Positions 8,037-15,942 of a DNA stretch of 64,000 nt are shown here, in pieces. Within the stretch, counting starts at the first letter, position 1, and every line of letters begins with the position of its first letter. The notes under the pieces are model-generated. The model was not told the origin of the DNA. It did not search any database and saw only the letters and a list, made by a program, of their open reading frames with translations. The translations under genes and the position numbers were made by a program. The stretch spans positions 5,212,142 through 5,276,141 of the forward strand of contig NZ_CP033922.1 in the NCBI RefSeq assembly GCF_003815715.1. The letters run 5' to 3'. Source of the stretch: Chryseobacterium sp. G0162 (GTDB lineage: Bacteria > Bacteroidota > Bacteroidia > Flavobacteriales > Weeksellaceae).

Positions 8037-9770
8037 ATGAAAACTACTCACCATTTAAAAAAGAATTTTTCAGAATCTGGAAAAAAAAATTTTTCTATGT
8101 ACACTAAATCATGGTTAAGGTACCTAAACTGGCTGGATGTACCTGTCATAGAAGAGGGAAATGAAATACTGCAGGAGTTATATAAAACATCCAGCACGCT
8201 AAAACGGCATCAAGGCCATCCATTACTTCGAGAGCGAATCTCATATCTGAAATATTTACAAAGTCAGGAGAAGCGGACTCTGGAATTAAAGCTTACAGCA
8301 TCTTATCTTCTGCGAATAATAGAATTTTTGCATCTGGAAAATGGCAGGATAATTACTATTAAAGAGTTAATTGAGGCTGCCCAAAAATGGGGTTTAAGTA
8401 AAAAATACAATACAAAAACAAGTTCTAATCAATTTGGAAAGAAGCTGTTTATTAAAATTGGACTAGACTGGTTGGGCTTTCTGAACCGTGTGGAAGCAAC
8501 TTCAGAAGAAAATGATATATTACTGAAAAAGTTATTTAAATTACGTCATGTTTTATTTCATCAAATAGAAAGCCCTTTACTGGCAGAACGGCTGCTGTTT
8601 TTACACTATCGGAAGAACCAAGGGATAAAAGATTCTACCCTTTATAATGAAGCAATGAGTCTATTGGTTATTATGACTCATCTTAAGTTCTATTCGGTAC
8701 GGACAGTAAAAGTTTCTGAATTAACAGTTATGGCTGGTAATTGGTCAAGATTAGACAAGATACATCCCAGAACAAAAAATTATACTTATAAGAATAAGCT
8801 AAGCTTAATTCATACTGCTAAAATATGGTTGTCCTTATTATATTGTTTGGAAGATGATACAGTGCCCTCAATTCCCTTTACAAAAAAATTGAGCGAATAC
8901 TTATATTTTCAATCAAGAATCAAAGGTCTATCAGAAAGAACTATAATATCCAGACGCGGAATATTAAAGCGTTATCTGAAACTCATCAGTGAGCATTGTG
9001 TCCACTTTGATCAAGTTACGCCAGATATCATTGGAAAAATTATTAGCAACCGTAAGAAGACCGGTCTTTCCAGAAGAACAATTAAAAACGAATTAAGTGT
9101 ATTGAGATCTTTCCTTTGCTTTGCATCTGAGAAAAGATGGTGTATGAATGGTTTATCTGAATCCATCCGAGCTCCCAGAATCTATGAACATGAGCTGTTG
9201 CCATTAGCACCGACAAGAGAAAATATCCAGAAGATGGTCTCAGAATTCGCAACTGAAACAACTATTAATATAAGAGATTTTGCCATTTTACAGCTACTTA
9301 CGGTTTATGGACTTCGAAGCAGTGAAGTAGCATATCTTCAGCTTGATGATTTAGACTGGCAAAAGGAGATTATCTACGTAAGAAGATCAAAAGGATGTAA
9401 GCCGCAATTATTCCCCTTAACCCCAACTGTTGGTGATGCCATAATACATTATCTTAAAGAAGCCCGGCCCAATGAATCAAGTTTGAGGGAAGTTTTCCTG
9501 ACACAGATTGGACCTTACAAGAAGTTAAATAACAGCTCTATTTACGCAATCATAAATAAGATATTAAAACCGATGGATTGGAATATAAAATCCTGTGGTC
9601 CTCATTGTTTGAGATATGCAAGTGCCACCTACTTGATCAATACAGGTTTTTCATTAAAGGAAATCAGTGATTATTTAGGTCATCAAAAAATTGATACAAC
9701 CAGAATATATTCAAAGGTCGATTTAACCAATCTGTATAAGGTAGCAGATATTAACTGGGAAATACTATGA
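8037..9770 (+). CDS. Tyrosine recombinase, first of the RIT trio, with duplicated N-terminal domain
   Basis: 577 residues. Residues about 48-120 and 168-238 are two copies of a roughly 70-residue helical repeat (PLL-x-ER...YLL...EL...A-x-x-W), each followed by a W-L-x-x-L segment (W26, W145, W264). A SAM-like core-binding domain spans about 278-365 and the catalytic domain about 380-577. Catalytic residues seen are Arg in GLRSSE (about 425), H-x-x-R in GPHCLRY (about 522-525), His in YLGHQ (about 548) and Tyr in RIYSKVD (about 557). It breaks and rejoins DNA through a 3'-phosphotyrosine. The start follows a TAG that probably truncates the true N-terminus. The trio likely acts together. Confidence 0.88.
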   Translation: MKTTHHLKKNFSESGKKNFSMYTKSWLRYLNWLDVPVIEEGNEILQELYKTSSTLKRHQGHPLLRERISYLKYLQSQEKRTLELKLTASYLLRIIEFLHLENGRIITIKELIEAAQKWGLSKKYNTKTSSNQFGKKLFIKIGLDWLGFLNRVEATSEENDILLKKLFKLRHVLFHQIESPLLAERLLFLHYRKNQGIKDSTLYNEAMSLLVIMTHLKFYSVRTVKVSELTVMAGNWSRLDKIHPRTKNYTYKNKLSLIHTAKIWLSLLYCLEDDTVPSIPFTKKLSEYLYFQSRIKGLSERTIISRRGILKRYLKLISEHCVHFDQVTPDIIGKIISNRKKTGLSRRTIKNELSVLRSFLCFASEKRWCMNGLSESIRAPRIYEHELLPLAPTRENIQKMVSEFATETTINIRDFAILQLLTVYGLRSSEVAYLQLDDLDWQKEIIYVRRSKGCKPQLFPLTPTVGDAIIHYLKEARPNESSLREVFLTQIGPYKKLNNSSIYAIINKILKPMDWNIKSCGPHCLRYASATYLINTGFSLKEISDYLGHQKIDTTRIYSKVDLTNLYKVADINWEIL

Positions 9771-10714
9771 AAATGCAAGATTTAGTAAATAGCTATATTG
9801 AATATAGGGATTCATTAGGAGAGTCTTGTACTATTCAGCTTAAATATCTGTTAAAACAATTCTCAAGAGAAATGGGCTTCAATATCAATGTTAAAGACGT
9901 TACTACAGAGATGGTGCTGGTCTTTCTAGTTGGAAAAAAAGGAATGATAACAAACAGCTGGTTTTCGAAACGGACTGTAATCAAAGGACTGTTTAATTAC
10001 GCCAAATTAAAGAGATACATTTTTGAAATCCCATTGCCTGATTTCTCTCCACAAAAACCTGCGAAATACATTCCTTATATCTACAGTAATAAAGAATTGA
10101 AAAGTCTTTTTGATTCGGCTTTGACTTATCAAAAGAGGCCCTCTCAAGTAGATCCTGTCATGATACGAACGATATTAATTTTAGCATACACCATGGCACT
10201 GAGAAGAAGAGAAGTGCTCTTAATTAAACTTAAAGATATTGATTTAGGTAAAAGAACAATACTAATTGAACAATCAAAATTTTATAAAACCCGTTATGTA
10301 ACTTTTAACCAGCAGATTAAAGATATCATTATCCATTATCTTCTGCATCGAAAAGAAAAAGGTATCACACAAGATTCTGGTTCTTATTTGTTTGTATGGA
10401 AGGGTAATAAACCATTTGGAGGGTCATTGCTGGATGCTATTTTCTCCAAAATACGGTTAAATGCTGGTATTAAGAGGACTGATGGAGCAGTTTATCAGCC
10501 TAGGATTTATGATCTTCGGCATACATTTGCGACAAACAGGTTAATTAGCTGGTATGAAGAGGGGAAAGACGTACAGATACTTTTACCTGTATTATCGACA
10601 TTCCTGGGGCATCATCGTTTGGACTATACATCTGTATACCTTTCTATGACCAACAAATTGCTTGAAGAGGCGAATAAAAAATTTAATCATTATGCAAATG
10701 AAAATCGATTATGA
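9767..10714 (+). CDS. Tyrosine recombinase, second of the RIT trio
   Basis: 315 residues: core-binding domain about 1-90 and catalytic domain about 105-305. Visible active-site parts are Arg in ALRRREVLL (about 145), YDLRHTFA (about 247-254), LGHH (about 281) and Tyr in SVYLSM (about 289). The first His of the usual H-x-x-R is a Tyr here (Y-D-L-R), which may reduce or alter activity, or be typical of this subgroup. The start ATG overlaps the stop of the first recombinase by four bases and its own stop overlaps the third gene likewise, so translation is coupled. This gene order and overlap are diagnostic of RIT elements. Confidence 0.88.
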   Translation: MKMQDLVNSYIEYRDSLGESCTIQLKYLLKQFSREMGFNINVKDVTTEMVLVFLVGKKGMITNSWFSKRTVIKGLFNYAKLKRYIFEIPLPDFSPQKPAKYIPYIYSNKELKSLFDSALTYQKRPSQVDPVMIRTILILAYTMALRRREVLLIKLKDIDLGKRTILIEQSKFYKTRYVTFNQQIKDIIIHYLLHRKEKGITQDSGSYLFVWKGNKPFGGSLLDAIFSKIRLNAGIKRTDGAVYQPRIYDLRHTFATNRLISWYEEGKDVQILLPVLSTFLGHHRLDYTSVYLSMTNKLLEEANKKFNHYANENRL

Positions 10715-11718
10715 AAAATATAAAATACCTAAGCACGTGGGTCAGGAGATTTTTGACCGAATATGTTATCAACAATAGAAATCTTTCGCCCAATACACTT
10801 GCAAGTTATAGGGATACCATGCGGCTGATAATACCATATGCCTCGAAATTGAGAAATAAATCTATTGACAAATTGATGATTGAAGACCTAAATGCTGATT
10901 TGATCAAAAACTTTCTCTCAAATATCGAAACAGAAAGAAAATGTTCCATATCTACCCGCAACCAGCGCCTAGCGGCTATTAATTCCTTTGCGAAATTCGT
11001 CAGCCAAAATTGCATAGATTATATAGAATGGGTTAGAATGATAAAACTTATACCGATTAAAAAGGGGCCTAAAAAGACAATAACCTATCTCGACCGGTCA
11101 GAAATGGATGCCCTGCTGGATGAACCTGAAAAGCAAACGAAACAAGGACAGCGAGATTATGCGCTTATTCTTTTACTTTATAATACCGGGGCAAGGGCTA
11201 ACGAAGTTGCTCAGATGACTATCTCTAATCTTAGTCTTGCTCAAAGAAAAAACGAGATATCAACTGTCTTAATTAAAGGAAAAGGGAACAAACAAAGACG
11301 ATGTCCTCTTTGGCAAGAGACAGTGGACCAATTAACAATACTTTCAAACGCCAGAGACCCTTCTGAGAATCTTTTTATTAATAGACAGAAGCAATCAATG
11401 ACCCGTTTCGGTATTTATAACGTAATTGAAAAATATACGGAAAGAGCTTCTCTAAAAGTCCCTTCCATATCTAAAAAAAACGTCAGTCCGCACACTATAA
11501 GGCATACTACAGCAACGCATCTATTGCAATCTGGTGTAGATATTAATACTATTCGGGCATGGCTTGGACACGTTTCTATCAATACAACGAATATTTATGC
11601 TGAAATAGATATTGAAATGAAAGCGAAGGCTTTAAGTGCCTGCGAAGTATCTGTGGACAATAAAAGGACACATTGGAAAAATAATGATGACCTAATGAAT
11701 TTTTTAAATAATCTTTAA
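10711..11718 (+). CDS. Tyrosine recombinase, third of the RIT trio
   Basis: 335-residue XerC/D-like integrase: core-binding domain about 8-110 (LSPNTLASYRDTMRL), catalytic domain about 125-320. Complete active site: Arg in NTGARANEV (about 161), Lys in KGKGNKQRRCPL, H-x-x-R in SPHTIRHTTATHLL (about 260), His in WLGHVSINTT (about 287) and Tyr in NIYAEID (about 295). All canonical residues are present, so it is probably the most active member. It overlaps the preceding gene by four bases. Just after its stop come nested inverted repeats that probably contain the crossover site. Confidence 0.9.
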   Translation: MKNIKYLSTWVRRFLTEYVINNRNLSPNTLASYRDTMRLIIPYASKLRNKSIDKLMIEDLNADLIKNFLSNIETERKCSISTRNQRLAAINSFAKFVSQNCIDYIEWVRMIKLIPIKKGPKKTITYLDRSEMDALLDEPEKQTKQGQRDYALILLLYNTGARANEVAQMTISNLSLAQRKNEISTVLIKGKGNKQRRCPLWQETVDQLTILSNARDPSENLFINRQKQSMTRFGIYNVIEKYTERASLKVPSISKKNVSPHTIRHTTATHLLQSGVDINTIRAWLGHVSINTTNIYAEIDIEMKAKALSACEVSVDNKRTHWKNNDDLMNFLNNL

Positions 11719-11729
11719 TTTGGTAAATT

Positions 11730-11823
11730 ATTATGTTGTGTTCCAGATTACCTTATCTTTTATTATTAAGTGTTAAACGATAAAATATCTGGAACACTAA
11801 CATAAATGCTTACACAACATAAT
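11730..11823. repeat. Nested inverted repeats at the right end of the RIT element
   Basis: attatgttgtgt (11730-11741) is repeated inverted at 11812-11823. Inside it, the tatgtt...gtgttccaga segment beginning at 11732 pairs imperfectly with tctggaacac...aacata ending near 11803; the core gtgttccaga/tctggaacac is perfect. Two overlapping dyads of this kind are expected for tyrosine recombinase binding arms, although a terminator role for the trio is also possible. Confidence 0.55.
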
Positions 11824-11854
11824 GGATTTTATGTGGTATACCACATAAAATCCA
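11823..11854. repeat. 32-bp perfect palindrome at the RIT/traQ junction
   Basis: Sixteen bases, tggattttatgtggta, are followed by their exact complement, ending at 11854. The traQ frame read from the right is intact up to this palindrome and then turns to nonsense. The inner 11-mer attttatgtgg also occurs at 7686, near the left end. It is probably the element terminus or crossover site; the same hairpin could also stop transcription from both sides. Confidence 0.65.
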
Positions 11855-12234
11855 AATATCAAAACTTTGGGAAACTGTAGATTCAGAAGTATAGTACAAC
11901 CTAAATTCCTTTTCAGTTATCGGATAGAAATCATTAGGAACAAAGGATAGGTTGTTAAATAAAAACGAAGACTTCCCTGCCCTTCGTACTGAAAATATCG
12001 TATTAAATAAGTGGTTCCTGTATAATTTCCATTTGGAATAATACGACATCTGATTTCTACAGTTTCACCTTTAGCAACGTATTTCGGAACAGGCATCACC
12101 TCTAGCTCAAAAGGAAAATTCTTTTGAATTTCTAAATCATCTTTTTCACATGATTGTACAAGTAATCCGACCATAACTGCCATGATGAAAAATTTGAAGA
12201 GTATTCCTATTTTATTATTAACTATATTTTTCAT
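11855..12234 (-). pseudogene. traQ: Conjugative transposon protein TraQ, truncated and frameshifted
   Basis: The frame starts as a TraQ (DUF3872) lipoprotein: signal sequence, lipobox VQSC (Cys about 29), then YVAKGETVEIRC and TTYLIRYFQYEGQGSLRF. At the T run 11961-11965 the frame is lost. One extra T would restore RFLFNNLSFVPNDFYPITEK and EFRLYYTSESTVSQSFDIWI, the normal continuation. The C-terminal 20 or so residues are missing because the RIT element begins at 11854. TraQ is an accessory protein of the Bacteroidetes mating apparatus with an unclear role. Both the frameshift and the truncation would inactivate it. Confidence 0.8.
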
Positions 12235-12244
12235 AGTAAATATT

Positions 12245-12805
12245 TTAAAAATTATATCTTATTCCAACTCCCATCATGGAGTAAAACTGAGCCATTTGAC
12301 TATTTTTCAAAAACCGCAGTTGTCCATTGACCAGAAAAACAAAGTGATCCGTCAGATAACTTTCAATGGATAGCTTACCATTTGCTCCATAAATAAAGTT
12401 ATCTGTTGCTGTTAACATTGAGCCGTCATATAGCAATTCACTGCCCCTGTTAAACTGTTCGTAACCTGCAAGAGCTCCGATTCCAAGATTAAGATTGACA
12501 TTGCGCATGAAGTCTCCCCATATATAAAAACTGTAACCACCGCCCAGGAGGAAAGTATCTATCGGAATATTATAGTTGGTGTATTCATAATACTTTATGT
12601 TATATTCTGCCAATGCAAAAAAGTAATTACCATTCCTTAGGTAAGAAACAAGCCCCACACTTAGTGCATAATTTTGCTTTTCAGGAGATTTTGGAAATAC
12701 TGAATAAGAAAATTCAACACCTGTTTGTCCAGGAATCATTTGTTGAGCAAATGTTTTGCTGTTCAATGCAATCATTAAGATGACTGCTAAAAATATTTTG
12801 TTCAT
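12245..12805 (-). CDS. traO: Conjugative transposon protein TraO
   Basis: 186 residues with a signal peptide ending near FAQQ (residue about 21), then a beta-rich body with repeated aromatic and Gly strands (GYSFYIWGDFMRN, NLNLGIGALAGYEQF) and a C-terminal aromatic, GIRYNF. This matches the TraO family, presumed outer-membrane or periplasmic component of the type IV secretion machine in Bacteroidetes conjugative elements. The ATG follows the traN stop by one base, so expression is coupled. Length fits the family. Confidence 0.9.
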   Translation of the reverse strand: MNKIFLAVILMIALNSKTFAQQMIPGQTGVEFSYSVFPKSPEKQNYALSVGLVSYLRNGNYFFALAEYNIKYYEYTNYNIPIDTFLLGGGYSFYIWGDFMRNVNLNLGIGALAGYEQFNRGSELLYDGSMLTATDNFIYGANGKLSIESYLTDHFVFLVNGQLRFLKNSQMAQFYSMMGVGIRYNF

Positions 12806-12806
12806 C

Positions 12807-13709
12807 TTACTTCGTTTTTATGGTTAAACTGTTTATCAATCTTGCACGAATCAGATCTGAATTTTCAAGCTGTACTTTCTGATGTCTTCCCCCGTTCTTC
12901 TCCAGAATTTCAATTTCCAACACCTGATCTTTTAAAAGAGTAAACTGATCCAGCAGATAAACCCCTTTTATGTTTGAATGATCAGCTGCTGTCATTTGCG
13001 GGAAGTAGCTACGAACCTTTTCTAGTACCTTATCCTGAACTACCGTTCGTTTTAAATTCTTCTTGTCAACAATTTTAAAGTTGACCCATTCGATACTATA
13101 CGCCACATTACTTTTATTCTCAATTTGCAATGTGAAATAAAATTTGCTTTCATTAACGTGAAGTGCCTTGACTGAAAACTCAATTCCGTAACTTTTTGAA
13201 ACAATATGTTTAGTAGTTCTGTTGCTTTTCTTATAGAGATTTTCCATAATAAGCTCTGTCAGAGTAGTTGAGCTTCCTTTAAGGTCCTCAAATAATACAT
13301 CAGTAGCATATCGCCGTTCAATACCCCTTTGAAGTTTTACTAAATCATAGCTGAGTATTTCCGGATAAGAACTGTAAGACGTATCAAAATTGTAAAATTT
13401 TCCATCCTCAGTAATAACCGAAAAATTGGTTTCCTCTTCAAAATCCTTTACAGCCGATTTAATCCGGAGAACATTTCCGATAGGCTCTGCCTTATTCGCA
13501 ACTAACAGTTCACTCCCTAGATCAACATATCGTATGGGTGATGGAAAAATCACATGGCTTGTTTTACTATAAGTGACCTGCATTTTGAAAGGTTTCAATT
13601 TTGCCTGTTCCAAAGAAATATAAGTTGTCACAGAATCCTGACCAAATAACTTGCTTGCCAACAGAAGTAATAGCATAATGAGAATATAATGGCTTTTTTG
13701 GATATTCAT
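12807..13709 (-). CDS. traN: Conjugative transposon protein TraN
   Basis: 300 residues with an N-terminal signal peptide (LLLLLASKLFGQ) and the DUF4138/TraN body: TSHVIFPSPIRYVDLGSELL at about residues 50-69 and later RTVVQDKVLEKVRSYFPQM. TraN is a secreted, structural component of the Bacteroidetes mating bridge, comparable to the VirB9-like subunit of other type IV systems. It lies between traM (15 bases) and traO (1 base). The sequence is complete, with no oddities. Confidence 0.92.
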   Translation of the reverse strand: MNIQKSHYILIMLLLLLASKLFGQDSVTTYISLEQAKLKPFKMQVTYSKTSHVIFPSPIRYVDLGSELLVANKAEPIGNVLRIKSAVKDFEEETNFSVITEDGKFYNFDTSYSSYPEILSYDLVKLQRGIERRYATDVLFEDLKGSSTTLTELIMENLYKKSNRTTKHIVSKSYGIEFSVKALHVNESKFYFTLQIENKSNVAYSIEWVNFKIVDKKNLKRTVVQDKVLEKVRSYFPQMTAADHSNIKGVYLLDQFTLLKDQVLEIEILEKNGGRHQKVQLENSDLIRARLINSLTIKTK

Positions 13710-13724
13710 TTTTTAATTTTTTGA

Positions 13725-15023
13725 TTAGTTATTTTTGGGTAAGAGTAATACTTGATGACCTGCTTTTACAATGACTTTCAATTGTCTGACTCTTTTTTGA
13801 AAATAGCCTGACAATCCCTGTACTACTCCCCTGCTCAGATCTGCCGCAATCTGCTGTCCCGCTGACTGCGTCATCATAATATTGGTGCCCGAAGTCTGGC
13901 TCATATTGGCAACAATATCGTTTACCGCATTTTGTTCCGGTGAATACGGAACATATAGACCCAATTGTCCGTCATTATCATGAACATTGATTTCTACCGG
14001 ATAAACACTGCCTTTATATTGAATGGAAGATATTTTTAACTGAAGTCTCCCACTCTGAAATTTACTTGTGGCAATCAGCAAACTCCCTATTGGGATTTCA
14101 GTGCGCCCGAGTTGCATGGCTTCGGAAAGCCTTATGGATAATGTACTTTCGTTGACCAAAGCCTTAGTTTCATAGACCACACCTCTTATTGCGTTTTTTG
14201 CTTGAACTAAGTTCTCTGAATCATTTTGACTATCATAAAATCTATTCTGATTCAAACCTGCCATAAAGGCACTATCTGATGGCTCTCTGTATAATGAAGA
14301 AATAATAGTCGAATGTGATGGTCTTGCCGGTATCAGCTTTATCTTATTTTCAGTTGGTTTTTCCTCCTGTTGTTTTGGTACTGCCTCTTCCTGTTTTGAA
14401 GTCGTTGGAAGATACTTGGCTGCCATCTGATATGATTTTTCCATCAGTTCTAATTGATCGTTCATTCCAAGACCTACAGGAGCAGAATTGTTCTGCATGG
14501 CTTCATTCTTTAATCTTGAAATTTCTTTCCTCAGATTATTGACTTCCTGATCATCCCGACCATAAAATGAACTCAAGGTTTGTTGGGAATTGCGATAGCT
14601 GTTCAGAGCATTCTGATCTGATTGCTGAAGAATACTTGTTCTAGCCGCTACACTTGATGGATTGTTATTAGAATTTGAATCGCTTTGGTCATTCCAATAA
14701 TCGGATAAGGTGGTTACAGCATTTCTTTTCTCTTCGTTGTTTTGCTCTAACAACTGCTGCTCATAAGCCTTTTGCTTATCAGACTGCAACTGACCATCTT
14801 TTGCCTGCGGAATGACTGCATTAAAACCACTCTCTTCAATAATCCTATTGTTGGCTTTTGGTTTAAAAATGAGGTAAAAGCATGACGCACACAAGGCAGC
14901 CATCAAAAAATAGATGATAGGCTTCTTCAGTCTTTCCCACGGCGCTTTGGGAGTGTCACTCACTCCTTTGGAATTTTGTGAGAGATCATTTTCTGTCACT
15001 TTGATTTTCTCTGAATATTTCAT
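13725..15023 (-). CDS. traM: Conjugative transposon protein TraM
   Basis: 432 residues. A short cytoplasmic N-terminus, one transmembrane segment at about 34-52 (IIYFLMAALCASCFYLIF), a long Gln/Ser/Asn-rich periplasmic linker (about 80-230) and a conserved C-terminal half with RGVVYETKALVNESTLSIRL and IPIGSLLIATSKFQSGRLQL. This is the TraM family, a VirB10-like scaffold spanning from inner membrane to the outer complex. The start at 15023 follows the traL stop by three bases. Complete. Confidence 0.92.
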   Translation of the reverse strand: MKYSEKIKVTENDLSQNSKGVSDTPKAPWERLKKPIIYFLMAALCASCFYLIFKPKANNRIIEESGFNAVIPQAKDGQLQSDKQKAYEQQLLEQNNEEKRNAVTTLSDYWNDQSDSNSNNNPSSVAARTSILQQSDQNALNSYRNSQQTLSSFYGRDDQEVNNLRKEISRLKNEAMQNNSAPVGLGMNDQLELMEKSYQMAAKYLPTTSKQEEAVPKQQEEKPTENKIKLIPARPSHSTIISSLYREPSDSAFMAGLNQNRFYDSQNDSENLVQAKNAIRGVVYETKALVNESTLSIRLSEAMQLGRTEIPIGSLLIATSKFQSGRLQLKISSIQYKGSVYPVEINVHDNDGQLGLYVPYSPEQNAVNDIVANMSQTSGTNIMMTQSAGQQIAADLSRGVVQGLSGYFQKRVRQLKVIVKAGHQVLLLPKNN

Positions 15024-15026
15024 ATT

Positions 15027-15296
15027 CTATTTTTTAATGAGTGATTGTACTGTGTCATTCTGTTCAGAATCTTTTTCGATAGATTTCTTAGAAATACCAT
15101 CAATATGATTGATAGACATCTCATTACTTCTTTTACTTGTAGAAATAAAAACACTGATAATGACAATAATTGTCAGCAAAACATAACTACCGAAGAAAAC
15201 CTTGGTCAGGAATTTTTGTCGCTCTACTGGAAGAACTTTCCAATGATTTTCAACCTTTACAACATAATTTTCGATTGTATCTCTTAGTTTTTTCAT
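15027..15296 (-). CDS. traL: Conjugative transposon protein TraL (small inner-membrane subunit)
   Basis: About 89 residues from the ATG at 15296 (MKKLRDTIENYV). A longer frame to 15359 would overlap traK by 53 bases and is unlikely. It has a basic N-terminus, the motif VERQKFLTKVFFGSYVLL entering one transmembrane helix at about 37-58, and a short polar tail. Size and position between traK and traM identify it as TraL. The start is ten bases after the traK stop. Confidence 0.82.
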   Translation of the reverse strand: MKKLRDTIENYVVKVENHWKVLPVERQKFLTKVFFGSYVLLTIIVIISVFISTSKRSNEMSINHIDGISKKSIEKDSEQNDTVQSLIKK

Positions 15297-15306
15297 TACT
15301 TTTCTT

Positions 15307-15930
15307 TTAGCGTTCAACAGTTTCGACATCTCTATTTTCAAGCACGTTGAATTTTTCAATGGTAAATCCCTGCGGATTGCTGTCAGACCGTACAGAATTA
15401 ACCAGTGAACAGTTGGTGACTAAATTCCTGATGGTAAGATTGCTGGACCTGATTATAAACTGTCTTGCGTACGTCTTTACTTCATAAGGGTAACTTTCAA
15501 AGTTGGCAACGACACTGTCCACCTCAATTCTCTGCTGAATATTACCTGAAATGATTCTGTTATAGTAACCTTTTTCCTGAAGGTCTTTATAGTAGTTAAA
15601 TGCAGATTGATCAGCTAAATTGAAAGCCCTTTTTACATTACTTTCAATAGCATTCTTATCAGGTGCTATCGTGAAGAACAATTCGTGAAATCGTCTGACA
15701 TGCTCTCTTGCTTCCACAGGTCTGTTGATCGACATATCTTGTGATAAAGCCACCATTAAAGATTTGCCATTATCCAGGACATATATTTTCTGACGTTGTT
15801 CTTCGGCAAATTGATATGATTTAAATACCACGATCCCTACGACTCCAAAGCACAGCACCGCAAAAACAAACGTAAACAAGCGGATCTGTTTAAAGCTGCT
15901 CTCAATATTTCTTAAAGTTTTAAATTCCAT
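15307..15930 (-). CDS. traK: Conjugative transposon protein TraK
   Basis: 207 residues. A cytoplasmic start (MEFKTLRNIESSFKQIRLFT), one transmembrane helix at about 18-35, and a periplasmic domain containing RPVEAREHVRRFHELFFTIA and GYYNRIISGNIQQRIEVDSV, both typical of TraK, the VirB8-like assembly factor of Bacteroidetes elements. It sits 12 bases after traJ. Family length is about 205-210, so it is complete. Confidence 0.93.
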   Translation of the reverse strand: MEFKTLRNIESSFKQIRLFTFVFAVLCFGVVGIVVFKSYQFAEEQRQKIYVLDNGKSLMVALSQDMSINRPVEAREHVRRFHELFFTIAPDKNAIESNVKRAFNLADQSAFNYYKDLQEKGYYNRIISGNIQQRIEVDSVVANFESYPYEVKTYARQFIIRSSNLTIRNLVTNCSLVNSVRSDSNPQGFTIEKFNVLENRDVETVER

Positions 15931-15942
15931 AGAACTGTATTT

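Larger units (their letters stand above)
7686..11854 (+). mobile_element. Recombinase-in-trio (RIT) element
   Basis: Three tyrosine recombinase genes follow one another with four-base ATGA overlaps (8037-9770, 9767-10714, 10711-11718), the hallmark of RIT elements. The right boundary is fixed near 11854, because the traQ reading frame is broken exactly at a 32-bp palindrome there. The left boundary is proposed at 7686, because attttatgtgg (7686-7696) recurs inverted at 11841-11851. The left limit is uncertain; the arsR promoter ends about 35 bases before it. No passenger genes are present. Confidence 0.65.

Noticed and set aside
9767..10714. Second RIT recombinase judged inactive because of Tyr in place of His in H-x-x-R
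   Set aside because: The first His is variable in some tyrosine recombinases and the other active-site residues are present, so it is kept as a functional gene.
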